Assembly: GCA_017744515.1 (NCBI GenBank) | Contig: JAGIBF010000032.1 | Location: 1 to 64,000 of the forward strand | Reading direction: 5' to 3' | DNA: 64,000 nt | DNA from: Niastella sp. | Lineage (GTDB): Bacteria; Bacteroidota; Bacteroidia; Chitinophagales; Chitinophagaceae | In this document: piece after piece, positions 52,038 to 62,682 of the stretch | How the letters are laid out: each line of letters begins with the position of its first letter | Position numbering within the stretch: the first letter of the stretch is position 1 | The notes under the pieces: model-generated | Databases searched by the model: none | Seen by the model: only the letters and a program-made list of their open reading frames with translations | What the model was told of the DNA's origin: nothing | Position numbers and translations under genes: made by a program

Positions 52038-52826
52038 TTGGAAAAGTTATTCGTTGTCAAGATTGGTGGTAACATTATAGATGATGAAGCAAAGCTGGCT
52101 GCATTCCTTACTTCCTTTGCAGCCCTGCCGGGAAAGAAAATCCTGATCCACGGTGGTGGCAAACTGGCTACCCGCCTGGCAGAAGAGATGAAAGTTCCCC
52201 AGCAAATGGTCGATGGCCGCCGCATTACCGACGCAGAGACACTGAAGATCGTGACGATGGTATATGCCGGCTACATCAATAAAAACGTGGTGGCCCAATT
52301 ACAGGCCCGTGGCGCCAACGCCATTGGTCTCAGCGGCGCCGATGGCAACGTGATCCAGGCACATAAAAGAGTGCACCCCACGCTCGACTACGGCTTTGTT
52401 GGCGATGTGGACAGTGTGAATGCCCCACTGCTCAAAGCCCTGCTCGATCAAAACCTCGCCATCGTATTGGCGCCCATTACCCACGATAAACAAGGATTAT
52501 TGCTGAACACCAATGCCGACACCATTGCCCAGGAAACTGCCAAGGGATTGAGCGGCCACTTCGATGTCCAGCTGATCTATTCCTTTGAGAAAAGCGGCGT
52601 ACTGCTTGATGCCAACGATGACAGCACGGTGATCGGTTCTATCAACCCATCCTATTATCGGCAATTGAAAGCTGAACAAAAGATATTTGCAGGCATGATC
52701 CCCAAGCTGGACAATGCCTTTGCTGCCCTGAACAGTGGCGTAAAGAAAGTGATCATCGGAAAAGCAGAGCAGCTACAACAATTAATAACCGGTTCAGCCG
52801 GTACAACCATTATCAATGAGCAGTGA
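52038..52826 (+). CDS. argB: N-acyl-glutamate kinase
   Basis: 262 residues beginning with TTG at 52038 (LEKLFVVKIGGNIIDDEAKL, translated with Met first); no ATG lies near enough to include the essential KIGG motif. Motifs: VVKIGGN, ILIHGGGKLATRLAEE, NAIGLSGADGN, FVGDVDSVN, and GMIPKLDNAFAAL. Phosphorylates N-acyl-glutamate in arginine synthesis. The gene overlaps the next one by 11 bp. Confidence 0.95.
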   Translation: MEKLFVVKIGGNIIDDEAKLAAFLTSFAALPGKKILIHGGGKLATRLAEEMKVPQQMVDGRRITDAETLKIVTMVYAGYINKNVVAQLQARGANAIGLSGADGNVIQAHKRVHPTLDYGFVGDVDSVNAPLLKALLDQNLAIVLAPITHDKQGLLLNTNADTIAQETAKGLSGHFDVQLIYSFEKSGVLLDANDDSTVIGSINPSYYRQLKAEQKIFAGMIPKLDNAFAALNSGVKKVIIGKAEQLQQLITGSAGTTIINEQ

Positions 52827-53907
52827 CCGTATAACCATATTACAGGAGAACGCGATCGCTTTACTCAAACAATTGATCGCTACTTCCTCATTCAGTAAAG
52901 AAGAAGACCAAACGGCTGCTATACTGGAGCAATTCCTGCAGCAACATAACATAAAGTCCAACAGGTACCTCAACAATGTATGGGCCGTTAATCAGCACTT
53001 CGATCCTGCCAAGCGTACCATCATTCTCAACTCACACCACGATACGGTAAAGCCCAATAAAGGCTATACCCTTGATCCGTTTACTCCTATTGAAAAAGAC
53101 GGTAAATTATTTGGCCTCGGCAGTAATGACGCAGGCGGACCACTGGTATCACTCATCAGTACCTTCCTGTATTACAACGACCGCACCGATCTGAAATACA
53201 ACCTGCTGCTGGCCGCTTCTGCCGAAGAAGAAATCTCCGGCAAGAATGGCATTGAAGCACTGTTGCCTGCCTTACAGGAAACACAAAGCCATATTGTGAT
53301 CGACAGTGGTATCGTAGGCGAACCCACTCAAATGCAGATGGCAGTGGCCGAACGAGGCCTGATGGTGCTGGATTGCCTCTCGCATGGCAAGGCTGGTCAT
53401 GCCGCCCGCAATGAAGGCGAAAATGCCATCTACAAAGCCCTGGCCGATATAGAATGGTTCCGCAATTACCAGTTCCCCAAAGTATCTGACCTACTGGGGC
53501 CGGTGAAAATGACGGTGACTGTTATCGAAACCGACAACAAAGCACACAACGTAGTGCCCGCCCAGTGCAAGTTTGTAGTAGACGTGCGGGTAAATGAACT
53601 ATATACATTCGAAGAAGTATTGGAAGTGATCCGAGCCAACGTACAGTGCGAAGTACAGCCCCGTAGCACACGTCTACGCTCTACTTCTATTGCGCTCGAC
53701 CACCCGCTTACCAAAGCAGGTATCGCGCTCAACAGGTCATACTACGGTTCGCCCACCACATCCGATAAAGCCCTGATGCCTTTCCCAACACTTAAGATGG
53801 GTCCTGGCGATTCCGCCCGCAGCCACACGGCAGATGAATTTATTTATGTAGACGAGATCAAAGAAGGCATTGAATTGTACATCCAACTTTTAAACCAGGT
53901 ATTATGA
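52816..53907 (+). CDS. argE': M20-family deacylase of the arginine pathway
   Basis: 363 residues. M20 metallopeptidase fold: NSHHDTVKP (first metal His and catalytic Asp), GLGSNDAGGPLVS (bridging Asp), AASAEEEISGKNGIE (catalytic Glu and metal Glu), and final metal His in GDSARSHTADEFIYVDEI. By position between argB and argH it removes the acyl group from N-acyl-citrulline, as in Bacteroidota and Xanthomonas. It overlaps argB by 11 bp and argH by 4 bp, so translation is tightly coupled. Confidence 0.9.
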   Translation: MSSDRITILQENAIALLKQLIATSSFSKEEDQTAAILEQFLQQHNIKSNRYLNNVWAVNQHFDPAKRTIILNSHHDTVKPNKGYTLDPFTPIEKDGKLFGLGSNDAGGPLVSLISTFLYYNDRTDLKYNLLLAASAEEEISGKNGIEALLPALQETQSHIVIDSGIVGEPTQMQMAVAERGLMVLDCLSHGKAGHAARNEGENAIYKALADIEWFRNYQFPKVSDLLGPVKMTVTVIETDNKAHNVVPAQCKFVVDVRVNELYTFEEVLEVIRANVQCEVQPRSTRLRSTSIALDHPLTKAGIALNRSYYGSPTTSDKALMPFPTLKMGPGDSARSHTADEFIYVDEIKEGIELYIQLLNQVL

Positions 53908-55205
53908 AGCTCTGGCAAAAAGAAAACACTGCTGTCTCAGCACAGATTGAAAAGTTCACAGTAGGAAGAGATAAGGAATTTGATATTCTGCTGGCGAAGT
54001 ATGATGTAGAAGGTTCTATTGCCCATGTAACCATGCTGGGAGAAGTAGGCCTGATGAGCAAAGAAGATGCAGCCAAAGCCGTAAAAGGCTTGCAAACGAT
54101 ACAACAGGAAATTGCTGAAGGCAAGTTTATTATCGAAGACGGCGTGGAAGATGTGCATTCACAGGTAGAGCTGCTGCTCACCCAGCGCATTGGAGAAGCC
54201 GGCAAAATGATACATAGTGGCCGCAGCCGTAATGACCAGGTGGCGGTAGACATCAAACTGTACCTGCGTGCAGAAGTACTGGCAGTGAAGGAAGAAGTAA
54301 AACAACTGTTCGACCTGCTCATTGCACAAAGCGAAAAATTCAAACATCACTTATTACCGGGATATACCCATCTCCAGATTGCCATGCCCTCATCGTTTGG
54401 TCTGTGGTTAGGCGCCTACGCTGAAGGTTTGGTAGACGACCTGGAACTGTTGGCCGCCGCCTACGCAGTGGCCAATAAAAACCCATTAGGCAGTGGTGCC
54501 GGTTATGGTTCTTCCTTCCCCCTGAATCGTACCCGCACCACCGAACTGCTGCATTTTGGCGCCCTGAATGCCAATTCCGTATACGCCCAGATGAGCCGTG
54601 GCAAAACAGAACGTGTAGTGGCTACCGGCATCAGCGCCGTGGCTGCCACCCTCAGCCGCCTGGCAATGGACTGTTGCCTGTATATAAACCAGAATTTCGG
54701 GTTTATCTCCTTCCCGTCGGAGCTGACTACCGGCAGCAGCATTATGCCCCATAAAAAGAATCCTGACGTGTTTGAGCTCATCCGCGCCAAATGCAACCGC
54801 ATACAAGGTACCCCCAACGAGCTGACCCTGTTGGTCAACAACCTGCCCTCCGGCTACCACCGCGATCTGCAGCTCACCAAAGAGATCCTGTTCCCGGCTA
54901 TCGAAACATTGAAAGATTGCCTGCAGATGACGGGCCTCATGCTGTCGAACATGACGGTAACAGAAAACATCCTCGATGATGCGAAATACAAATACCTGTT
55001 CAGCGTGGAAGCTGTGAACGAGTTGGTGAACAAAGGCATCCCCTTCCGCGATGCTTACAAGCAGGTAGGCAACGACATTGAAAAAGGCACATTCACATTC
55101 GACTATAAGAAACAACTGCATCACACCCATGAAGGAAGCATCGGCAACCTGTACAACGATTACATTGTGCAGGCGATGGACAAGGTGATCGGCAAGTTCA
55201 AATAG
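53904..55205 (+). CDS. argH: Argininosuccinate lyase
   Basis: 433 residues. Splits argininosuccinate to arginine and fumarate, the last step. Fumarase/aspartase signature TGSSIMPHKKNPDVFELIRA (residues about 275-294), plus HSGRSRNDQVAVDIKLYLR and LPGYTHLQIAMPSSF. The start overlaps the deacylase stop by 4 bp. Last gene of the operon. Confidence 0.96.
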   Translation: MKLWQKENTAVSAQIEKFTVGRDKEFDILLAKYDVEGSIAHVTMLGEVGLMSKEDAAKAVKGLQTIQQEIAEGKFIIEDGVEDVHSQVELLLTQRIGEAGKMIHSGRSRNDQVAVDIKLYLRAEVLAVKEEVKQLFDLLIAQSEKFKHHLLPGYTHLQIAMPSSFGLWLGAYAEGLVDDLELLAAAYAVANKNPLGSGAGYGSSFPLNRTRTTELLHFGALNANSVYAQMSRGKTERVVATGISAVAATLSRLAMDCCLYINQNFGFISFPSELTTGSSIMPHKKNPDVFELIRAKCNRIQGTPNELTLLVNNLPSGYHRDLQLTKEILFPAIETLKDCLQMTGLMLSNMTVTENILDDAKYKYLFSVEAVNELVNKGIPFRDAYKQVGNDIEKGTFTFDYKKQLHHTHEGSIGNLYNDYIVQAMDKVIGKFK

Positions 55206-55307
55206 GGCCATTTTGCTTTACTACCCTGATACGTACAGCAATCAATTTGATCTTTTAGGCAAATAAAAGTTCTGCGAAAAAAGGTACATTTAGAGAAATG
55301 AACCTCC

Positions 55308-56183
55308 ATGATCATCGATCTATACGAAACCATCAGGGAGCATCCTCAGTATTTTAAACAACTCCAGGGAAAACATTTCCTTTTTACCCAATACGATTGT
55401 CCGCAGGAAGCCATCAAACAGGACCTGTTCAGCACCCATTGCTACATTGCTTATGTATTACAGGGGAAACGCATATTCCACCTTCCCGGTGAAAGCTATG
55501 ACATGACAGCCGGCAAATGTGTGTTTGCCAAAAAAGGTGGGTGGATAGCAGAAAAAGAACCGGCAGAAGGTTGGTGCGTACTGGTATTTTTCATGACCGA
55601 AGACTTCCTGAAAACATTCCTGAAAGAGTACCGCAGCAATATGGCAATGAAAGCAGGTGAGGCATTACCCGGCACCCAAATGATTGCCCTCGATGTGAAC
55701 GATACTACACGCAGCTTTTTTCACTCCATGCTACCCTACTTTGTACAGAGCCCGCCCCCTCCGGAATCACTTGTAGAGCTAAAGTTCAAGGAATTGTTGT
55801 TTAACCTTCTTATCAATCCTACCAATCATTCGCTACTTACGTGGGTTGGCCATATCACAGACTGTAGCAAACAACCTTTACAGGAAATAATGGAGGCCAA
55901 TTACACGTACAACCTATCCTTATCAGATTATGCAAAGATAGCGGGGCGCAGCATCGCTTCTTTTAAAAGAGAGTTTTCCGCTATCTATAAAACTACGCCC
56001 GGCAAATGGCTCATACAGAAAAGGCTTGATTATGCCGGCCTGCTGCTCAACAGCACAAATAAGCCCGTTAACGAAATCGCCTTTGAAAGCGGATTCGGCA
56101 ACACTACGCATTTCAGCAAAGTATTTAAGGAAAAATTCGGCAACTCGCCGCTGCATTTCAGGCAGGCAGCAAAAACTACTTGA
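55308..56183 (+). CDS. AraC-family transcriptional regulator
   Basis: 291 residues. Sensory N-terminus (HCYIAYVLQGKRIFHLPGESYDMTAGKCVFAKKGGWI) of the cupin type, then a C-terminal double helix-turn-helix: YNLSLSDYAKIAGRSIASFKREFSAIYKTTPGKWLI and KPVNEIAFESGFGNTTHFSKVFKEKFGNSPLHFR. Independent transcription unit after the arginine operon; likely controls the small cupin gene directly downstream, which begins about 90 bp after its stop. Confidence 0.92.
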   Translation: MIIDLYETIREHPQYFKQLQGKHFLFTQYDCPQEAIKQDLFSTHCYIAYVLQGKRIFHLPGESYDMTAGKCVFAKKGGWIAEKEPAEGWCVLVFFMTEDFLKTFLKEYRSNMAMKAGEALPGTQMIALDVNDTTRSFFHSMLPYFVQSPPPPESLVELKFKELLFNLLINPTNHSLLTWVGHITDCSKQPLQEIMEANYTYNLSLSDYAKIAGRSIASFKREFSAIYKTTPGKWLIQKRLDYAGLLLNSTNKPVNEIAFESGFGNTTHFSKVFKEKFGNSPLHFRQAAKTT

Positions 56184-56272
56184 TGACTACTGTTAGTTCC
56201 CTCAGCAATATAATTGAACACCACAGCAAACCCTCCTTCCCGCCACAAGGGTACTTTTATGAGGAGAACAAC

Positions 56273-56327
56273 ATGTATAATCACAAAAAACAATTGTATG
56301 AAATAGCTTTCACTCACGATCACTATT
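56273..56327 (+). pseudogene. Out-of-frame 5' part of the cupin gene
   Basis: ATG 56273 with a GAGGAG Shine-Dalgarno 7 nt upstream reads MYNHKKQLYEIA, the basic start of a signal peptide, then leaves frame. The continuation LSLTITIMLCLGSFATHAQ lies in the +1 frame from about 56310. Confidence 0.6.
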
Positions 56328-56690
56328 ATGCTGTGCCTGGGATCGTTTGCTACCCATGCACAAACCAGCAAGGTATTGCTGGACAACGATAAGGTAAAGA
56401 TCACAGAATACATCAGTAAACCAGGGCAAGATGTATGCGGTACAGGTAACCATACACACGGCAATCATGCAACCATTCTATTAACCGATGCCAAAGTAAA
56501 AACCATTGAGTCTGACAAAACCGTTGTAATAGAAACCTATCAGGCAGATAAACACCTGTACACAGCAGTAAAAAACGGAAAAACAGAAAAAATGACCACA
56601 GATGGTACTTTCTGGGCAAAGGGAGCAACCCACAGCGTTACCAATGTCGGGGACAAAATTTTAAGATTCTACATTATCGAAACAAAATAA
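56328..56690 (+). CDS. Small periplasmic cupin-like protein, 5' end frameshifted
   Basis: 120 residues as open (MLCLGSFATHAQTSK...). Cupin-like core: KVKITEYISKPGQDVCGTGN, THGNHATILLTDAKV, then TDGTFWAKGATHSVTNVGDKILRFYII. The visible start gives only the end of a signal peptide. A better ATG at 56273, preceded by GAGGAG, opens MYNHKKQLYEI in another frame; adding one frame shift near 56310 would restore a full signal peptide ending LGSFATHAQ. So the gene is probably longer and carries a one-base change near its start. Confidence 0.7.
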   Translation: MLCLGSFATHAQTSKVLLDNDKVKITEYISKPGQDVCGTGNHTHGNHATILLTDAKVKTIESDKTVVIETYQADKHLYTAVKNGKTEKMTTDGTFWAKGATHSVTNVGDKILRFYIIETK

Positions 56691-56714
56691 CCGGGCATAC
56701 TGTCTTGGCCTGTG

Positions 56715-56766
56715 CTTAGAATAAAAATCCCCCCAGTCAATAGCTGAGGGGGATTTTTATTCTAAG
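56715..56766. terminator. Bidirectional Rho-independent terminator
   Basis: Perfect 19-bp arms CTTAGAATAAAAATCCCCC / GGGGGATTTTTATTCTAAG with T-runs on both strands, between the convergent cupin and gyrB genes. Confidence 0.93.
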
Positions 56767-56792
56767 TATTATTAAGGATATCTTTTCACGTT

Positions 56793-58814
<2,022 letters not shown>

Positions 58815-58833
58815 TTAAGAATGTTGATTCCGG

Positions 58834-58841
58834 CAAATGTA
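58834..58841 (-). promoter_or_regulatory. -7 box TACATTTG of gyrB
   Basis: Perfect TAnnTTTG on the minus strand, 46 nt before the gyrB ATG. No TTG at -33; the region upstream is a TTTTTGG/CCAAAAG-rich stretch. Confidence 0.4.
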
Positions 58842-59035
58842 CGAAAATTAAGGCTTTTGGCCGCTTTTGGAGGCCCATTTTATGCACCTTTTTTCACCGT
58901 TTAACACCTTGTTTTTGAACCACTGAAACACCCATTTTTGGCCACCTTTTCGACCCGGTTTTTACCACTCTTTAAACCTTCGTAGTTTTACTGCACGATA
59001 TTTGTTATGAAATAACCGCGACCCATTCAATAACT

Positions 59036-59614
59036 ATGGATTCAAAAAACCTCTCCCAGATAACCTTTGATTTTTCCGAAGGACAACCGCAGGAAAATGC
59101 CTCTGTAGGCGTAAGGGTAAAGTCCCTGAAGTCTGCAGAAACACCCGTAGAAGAGCAGGCGCCAGCGCCAATACCAGAGCCGGAGGTGGCTGTTGCCACA
59201 CCCGCCAAACCGGTAGTAAAAAAATCTACCCGTGGCCGGAAATCCCTCAAGGCATTGGATGCAGAAGCAGACCTGGTCAACATTCCAGCCGACGAAAAGC
59301 TCTTCCAACGTCAGTACTACTCCATTGGTGAAGTAGCCGAAATGTTCGGCGTCAACCAATCCTTATTACGCTTTTGGGAAAACGAGTTCGACATTATCCA
59401 ACCGCGCAAGAACAGGAAAGGCGACCGTCATTTCAGGCCGGTAGACATCAAGAACCTCGAACTCATCTACGACCTGTTACGCCGACGCAAGCTCACCATC
59501 GAAGGCGCCAAAGACTTCCTGAAGAAGAACAAACAAGGCCGCGAAAGCTTTGAAATGATCCAGTCGCTGCAAAAAGTAAAAGAATTTTTACTGGAGATAA
59601 AAGCGTCTTTATAA
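59036..59614 (+). CDS. MerR-family transcriptional regulator
   Basis: 192 residues. The first 90 are Pro/Ala/Glu-rich and likely disordered (VEEQAPAPIPEPEVAVATPA). A winged-helix MerR domain follows (YYSIGEVAEMFGVNQSLLRFWENEFDIIQPRKNRKGDRHFRPVDIKNLELIYDLLRRRKLTIEGAKDFL), and a short C-terminal helix. No effector-binding domain or metal-binding Cys, so it is a dimeric DNA-binding protein of unknown regulon. Divergent from gyrB. Its stop is followed directly by an AGCTGCGAGC repeat. Confidence 0.88.
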   Translation: MDSKNLSQITFDFSEGQPQENASVGVRVKSLKSAETPVEEQAPAPIPEPEVAVATPAKPVVKKSTRGRKSLKALDAEADLVNIPADEKLFQRQYYSIGEVAEMFGVNQSLLRFWENEFDIIQPRKNRKGDRHFRPVDIKNLELIYDLLRRRKLTIEGAKDFLKKNKQGRESFEMIQSLQKVKEFLLEIKASL

Positions 59615-59641
59615 GCTGCGAGCTTAATACAGCTTGCGGCC
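59613..59641. repeat. AGCTGCGAGCTT repeat after merR
   Basis: Begins at the stop codon of the MerR gene and contains AAGCTGCGAGCTT and AGCTTGCGGC. Same family as 49791. Confidence 0.7.
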
Positions 59642-59707
59642 TAAGTCTTTATACTTTCAACTCACCTGAAATCCCAGAAAAAATTGCGATACCCAAAACA
59701 GCATTTT

Positions 59708-60805
59708 TTAGCTCGAAGCTCGCAGCTCAAAGCTCACAGCTTCCTTCGAAGCCAGCTTGATCTTCATTTCCCGCATCAGCGCTATGATAGCGAGGTTCGT
59801 ATCCTGCCGTAAAGCATTGAAATCAGCAACAGGTATAGTAGCCGTGAAGAACTCGACATTTATGAGATAAGTATCCTTAACAATATCAGATAGAAACACA
59901 GTATAATTTTCCACCACAGGACTACGCCCCTGCAAAAGATGCTGAATACGCATGATAAACTGATCTATTGCATCATGCGGCGTGTCATTACTCAACTCCA
60001 GCTGAACAAAAGCCCGGCGCTGCGTACGCAGCGAAAGGTTATCCATGATGCTATCTACCATCTGCTTATTGGGCATGGTCACGTACGTCTTCTGGTCAGT
60101 ACGGATGCGCGTGCTGCGCAAACCGATCTTCTCCACGGTGCCAGTAATGGATTGCACCTTTACCAGGTCGCCCACCATAAAAGGCTTATCGAAAAATATA
60201 ATGAACGAAGCGATCAGGTTTTCCAGGCTTTCCCGGGTAGCCAGTGCAATGGCGGCGCCACCGATACTCAGGGCCGTGATCAGGTTGGTAATAGGATAGT
60301 GAAAAGCCAGCTTCAACACCATCAGCACACCGATGATCACCAGCAACGCCTTGAAGAAATCCTTGAAAAACACCACCAGCTGATTATCGGTCTGATCAGG
60401 TGTCAGATCGGCTTTGTGTTGCAGGATCATCGCCACAAAATCAATAATGCGCAGCAATAACCAGATGAAAGTTAGAATAAGCACGATGATGGCCACTCCA
60501 TCGATCATACCGTGCAGCCTTATCTTGTACAAGCCAATATCAAACAGCTTCGGGAAAGTGAGCTTATCCAGCGAAACAATACATACGAGCAACAGGAGGA
60601 AAGTTTCAAGCGGAGAAACGACCAGGTTCACAAAAGACTTCTTGTCGACACCACTGGCAAGCCGGTGAATAATACGGTATATCAAACCGGCAATGTAGCG
60701 GGAAAGATAACGTTTGAATAAAAGAGCTAACAGTATAGAACCACCTACCAGCAAATAGCTTCGGATCGTATTATCGAGAAAAACGCCATCCAGAAATCTG
60801 TCCAT
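59708..60805 (-). CDS. Mechanosensitive ion channel, MscS family
   Basis: 365 residues. Four membrane segments in the first 180 residues (YLLVGGSILLALLF, FLLLLVCIVSLD, GVAIIVLILTFIWLLLRIIDFVAMI, LVIIGVLMVLKLAF), then the MscS pore and beta domain: LITALSIGGAAIALATRESLENLIASFIIFFDKPFMVGDLV, GTVEKIGLRSTRIRT, VTMPNKQMVDSIMDNLSLR. Opens on membrane tension. The last nine residues VSFELRASS and the stop codon are encoded by an AGCTCGAAGCTCGCAGCT repeat. A complete promoter ends 4 nt before the ATG, predicting a leaderless mRNA. Confidence 0.93.
   Translation of the reverse strand: MDRFLDGVFLDNTIRSYLLVGGSILLALLFKRYLSRYIAGLIYRIIHRLASGVDKKSFVNLVVSPLETFLLLLVCIVSLDKLTFPKLFDIGLYKIRLHGMIDGVAIIVLILTFIWLLLRIIDFVAMILQHKADLTPDQTDNQLVVFFKDFFKALLVIIGVLMVLKLAFHYPITNLITALSIGGAAIALATRESLENLIASFIIFFDKPFMVGDLVKVQSITGTVEKIGLRSTRIRTDQKTYVTMPNKQMVDSIMDNLSLRTQRRAFVQLELSNDTPHDAIDQFIMRIQHLLQGRSPVVENYTVFLSDIVKDTYLINVEFFTATIPVADFNALRQDTNLAIIALMREMKIKLASKEAVSFELRASS
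59710..59742. repeat. AGCTCGAAGCTCGCAGCT repeat forming the 3' end of the mscS-like gene
   Basis: On the coding strand it supplies the codons for VSFELRASS and the TAA stop. Confidence 0.8.
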
Positions 60806-60809
60806 GCTG

Positions 60810-60838
60810 CAAATTTAAACAAGCTAACGGAATAACAA
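60810..60838 (-). promoter_or_regulatory. Promoter of the mscS-like gene abutting its ATG
   Basis: Minus strand: TTG (60838-60836), 18-nt spacer, TAAATTTG (60817-60810), CAGC, ATG. Full consensus; transcription should start on the A of ATG. Confidence 0.72.
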
Positions 60839-60899
60839 TGTCACCCTGGGTTAACTGTCACCCTGAGCTTGTCGAAGGGTCGTCACAAGAGCCTTCGAT
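60838..60899. repeat. TGTCACCCTGAGCTTGTCGAAGGG repeat
   Basis: One partial (60838) and one full copy (60856-60879) of the TTCGACAAGCTCAG family in direct orientation, upstream of the mscS-like promoter. Confidence 0.8.
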
Positions 60900-60904
60900 A
60901 AATT

Positions 60905-61762
60905 TTAACGATAAGTATATATCTCCAACTGCTTGTCGCGCAGCAGATATAAGTTCGCAGGCATGATTTTGATCTTCCGGGCACTTTGCATACTGGCGGG
61001 GATAGGATATTGCTGCCAGTTCAATGTGCCGATCTCATAGCGGTGCAACATACTGGCATCCCTGCCAAAGATGGTGTTATTGATAACAGAGAAGTCCGTC
61101 CATCCGGTCAACTGGATACGATTTTTAAATGCGCCATAATAATCAAACAGGTAAACACCTTTCGCAGCATCATAGAGATAGACGAGCTTATTCTGATCTA
61201 CAATAAAAGAAGGCGAAGGCGTGGAATCGAAAATGAGCCTGAAATCACTGCTCTGGTCAATGATCCGGCCATCCTCCCCCACCCGTTTCAGTTTGCTTTC
61301 CAACTCATCAAAAGCCCAGATATTATTGTCATACGCCTGGGCGATAGACTTTACCTGAAACAATTGCTGGCGGCGCAAATCGAGCGTGGACCTTGTATTC
61401 AGGAAGCGGTCGAGGATGACCACCGTACCAAAATCCTTAAAATACAACAACACCTTCAGCGGGTTGGTAACATCGATAAAATGCACCTTGCCATATTGCC
61501 GTACGTTGTTGAATACAGCAATAGAATCACCTGCAGGACCCATCTTCTTCAGCTGCCCCGTCTGGTTCAACACATAAATATTACCGAGATTGTCAACGGT
61601 GAAGTCTGTGAATTCGCCGGGTATCTTACGTTGCAGCACAAAAAAAGAATCCTGCACGCGGCCCCGGTTCGTGTCTTCACGAACCGGAACTATACCGGTT
61701 TGCGCAGCACACGCCACACACGCCATTACAAAAATAAACCCTATCGTAGATCGTATAAACAT
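60905..61762 (-). CDS. Exported beta-propeller-like protein of unknown function
   Basis: 285 residues with a signal peptide (residues 1-20, MACVACAAQ). The mature chain repeats short strands with aromatic/acidic turns: DFTVDNLGNIYVLNQTGQLKK, KVLLYFKDFGTVVILDRFL, AQAYDNNIWAFDELESKLKRVGEDG, SFIVDQNKLVYLYDAAKGVYLFDYYGAFKN. This is a propeller-like pattern. Its start overlaps the lpxH stop by one base (TAATG), so it is co-transcribed with lpxH. No function known to me. Confidence 0.72.
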   Translation of the reverse strand: MFIRSTIGFIFVMACVACAAQTGIVPVREDTNRGRVQDSFFVLQRKIPGEFTDFTVDNLGNIYVLNQTGQLKKMGPAGDSIAVFNNVRQYGKVHFIDVTNPLKVLLYFKDFGTVVILDRFLNTRSTLDLRRQQLFQVKSIAQAYDNNIWAFDELESKLKRVGEDGRIIDQSSDFRLIFDSTPSPSFIVDQNKLVYLYDAAKGVYLFDYYGAFKNRIQLTGWTDFSVINNTIFGRDASMLHRYEIGTLNWQQYPIPASMQSARKIKIMPANLYLLRDKQLEIYTYR

Positions 61763-62559
61763 TAACTGGCCGATTGACCACGGATGATCTTATGTTCTAA
61801 ATCGTGATACCTCGATTGAAGCGTCAACCCTTCACCATCAAACACCGCATACGTATAATAACGGATCCAGTCACCCAAATTGATATACCGGCTATCCTTA
61901 TTGAGCGTAAAATCGATAGGCAGGTGCCGGTGACCGAAAATAAGGTATTTATAAGCCTTCTTTTGCAGCACTTCCTTGCTGTAAATGATCAGCCATTCGT
62001 TCTCCTCACCAAAGAATTTTTCATCCGTTTGGCCAGTCATCGCCCTGCTGCGGCGGCTCATATAATTGGCAATCCCCATTCCGATAGAGGGAGGCAGAAC
62101 ACCAAACAGCCAGCGGCACACGGGGTTCCTGAATAACTTCTTGATGAACTTGTAACCATGATCGCCAGGCCCCAGACCATCACCATGCCCCACCAGGAAA
62201 TGCTGCCCGTTAAATTCAAATTCTTTGGGTTCAAAATATACCGGGATATTCAGCTCCTTTTGAAAATAGTCCGTCATCCACATATCATGATTTCCTACAA
62301 AAAAATGTACGGGAATACCAGCATCAGTGATCTCGGCCAGCTTACCCAGCAAGCGCACATAACCCTTGGGCACTACGATACGGTATTCATACCAGAAATC
62401 AAACATATCCCCCACGATAAAGATCACCGCGGCATCCTGCTTTATCTCATCGAGAAAAGCCACGATCTGTTTTTCCCGTATTAAACTCGCAGCCGCATCC
62501 GGCGCACCAAGATGAAAATCGGAGAGAAAATATACCTTTTTACCAGCGGGAATATTCAT
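61762..62559 (-). CDS. lpxH: UDP-2,3-diacylglucosamine diphosphatase-type metallophosphatase
   Basis: 265 residues. Calcineurin-like fold with all five motifs: FLSDFHLGAP, GDMFDFWYEY, FVGNHDMWM, LVGHGDGLGPGDHGY, FGHRHLPID. It removes UMP from UDP-2,3-diacylglucosamine to give lipid X in lipid A synthesis at the inner face of the membrane. LpxH-type by the GDMFDFWYEY motif. The downstream propeller gene is coupled to it by a TAATG overlap. Confidence 0.92.
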   Translation of the reverse strand: MNIPAGKKVYFLSDFHLGAPDAAASLIREKQIVAFLDEIKQDAAVIFIVGDMFDFWYEYRIVVPKGYVRLLGKLAEITDAGIPVHFFVGNHDMWMTDYFQKELNIPVYFEPKEFEFNGQHFLVGHGDGLGPGDHGYKFIKKLFRNPVCRWLFGVLPPSIGMGIANYMSRRSRAMTGQTDEKFFGEENEWLIIYSKEVLQKKAYKYLIFGHRHLPIDFTLNKDSRYINLGDWIRYYTYAVFDGEGLTLQSRYHDLEHKIIRGQSAS

Positions 62560-62575
62560 AACGATAGTCGATGAT

Positions 62576-62672
62576 GTCAGAGTTTATCCCGCTCCGCGGG
62601 ACTGAAGCTTGTTGAAGCCACCATCAAAAAATATTGTTTTACTAACACCCTTCGACAGGCTCAGGGTGACAG
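62576..62672. repeat. TTCGAC repeat pair with nested ATCCCGC hairpin
   Basis: Degenerate arm GTCAGAG, hairpin ATCCCGCTCCGCGGGA, GAAGCTTGTTGAAG, then a full facing copy CACCCTTCGACAGGCTCAGG plus GTGACAG. Same layout as 45125. Confidence 0.8.
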
Positions 62673-62682
62673 TTTGTTAATG

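Noticed and set aside
54486..55211. 241-residue frame antisense to argH
   Set aside because: argH is unambiguous by its signatures; the antisense frame is an artefact of GC-rich third positions.
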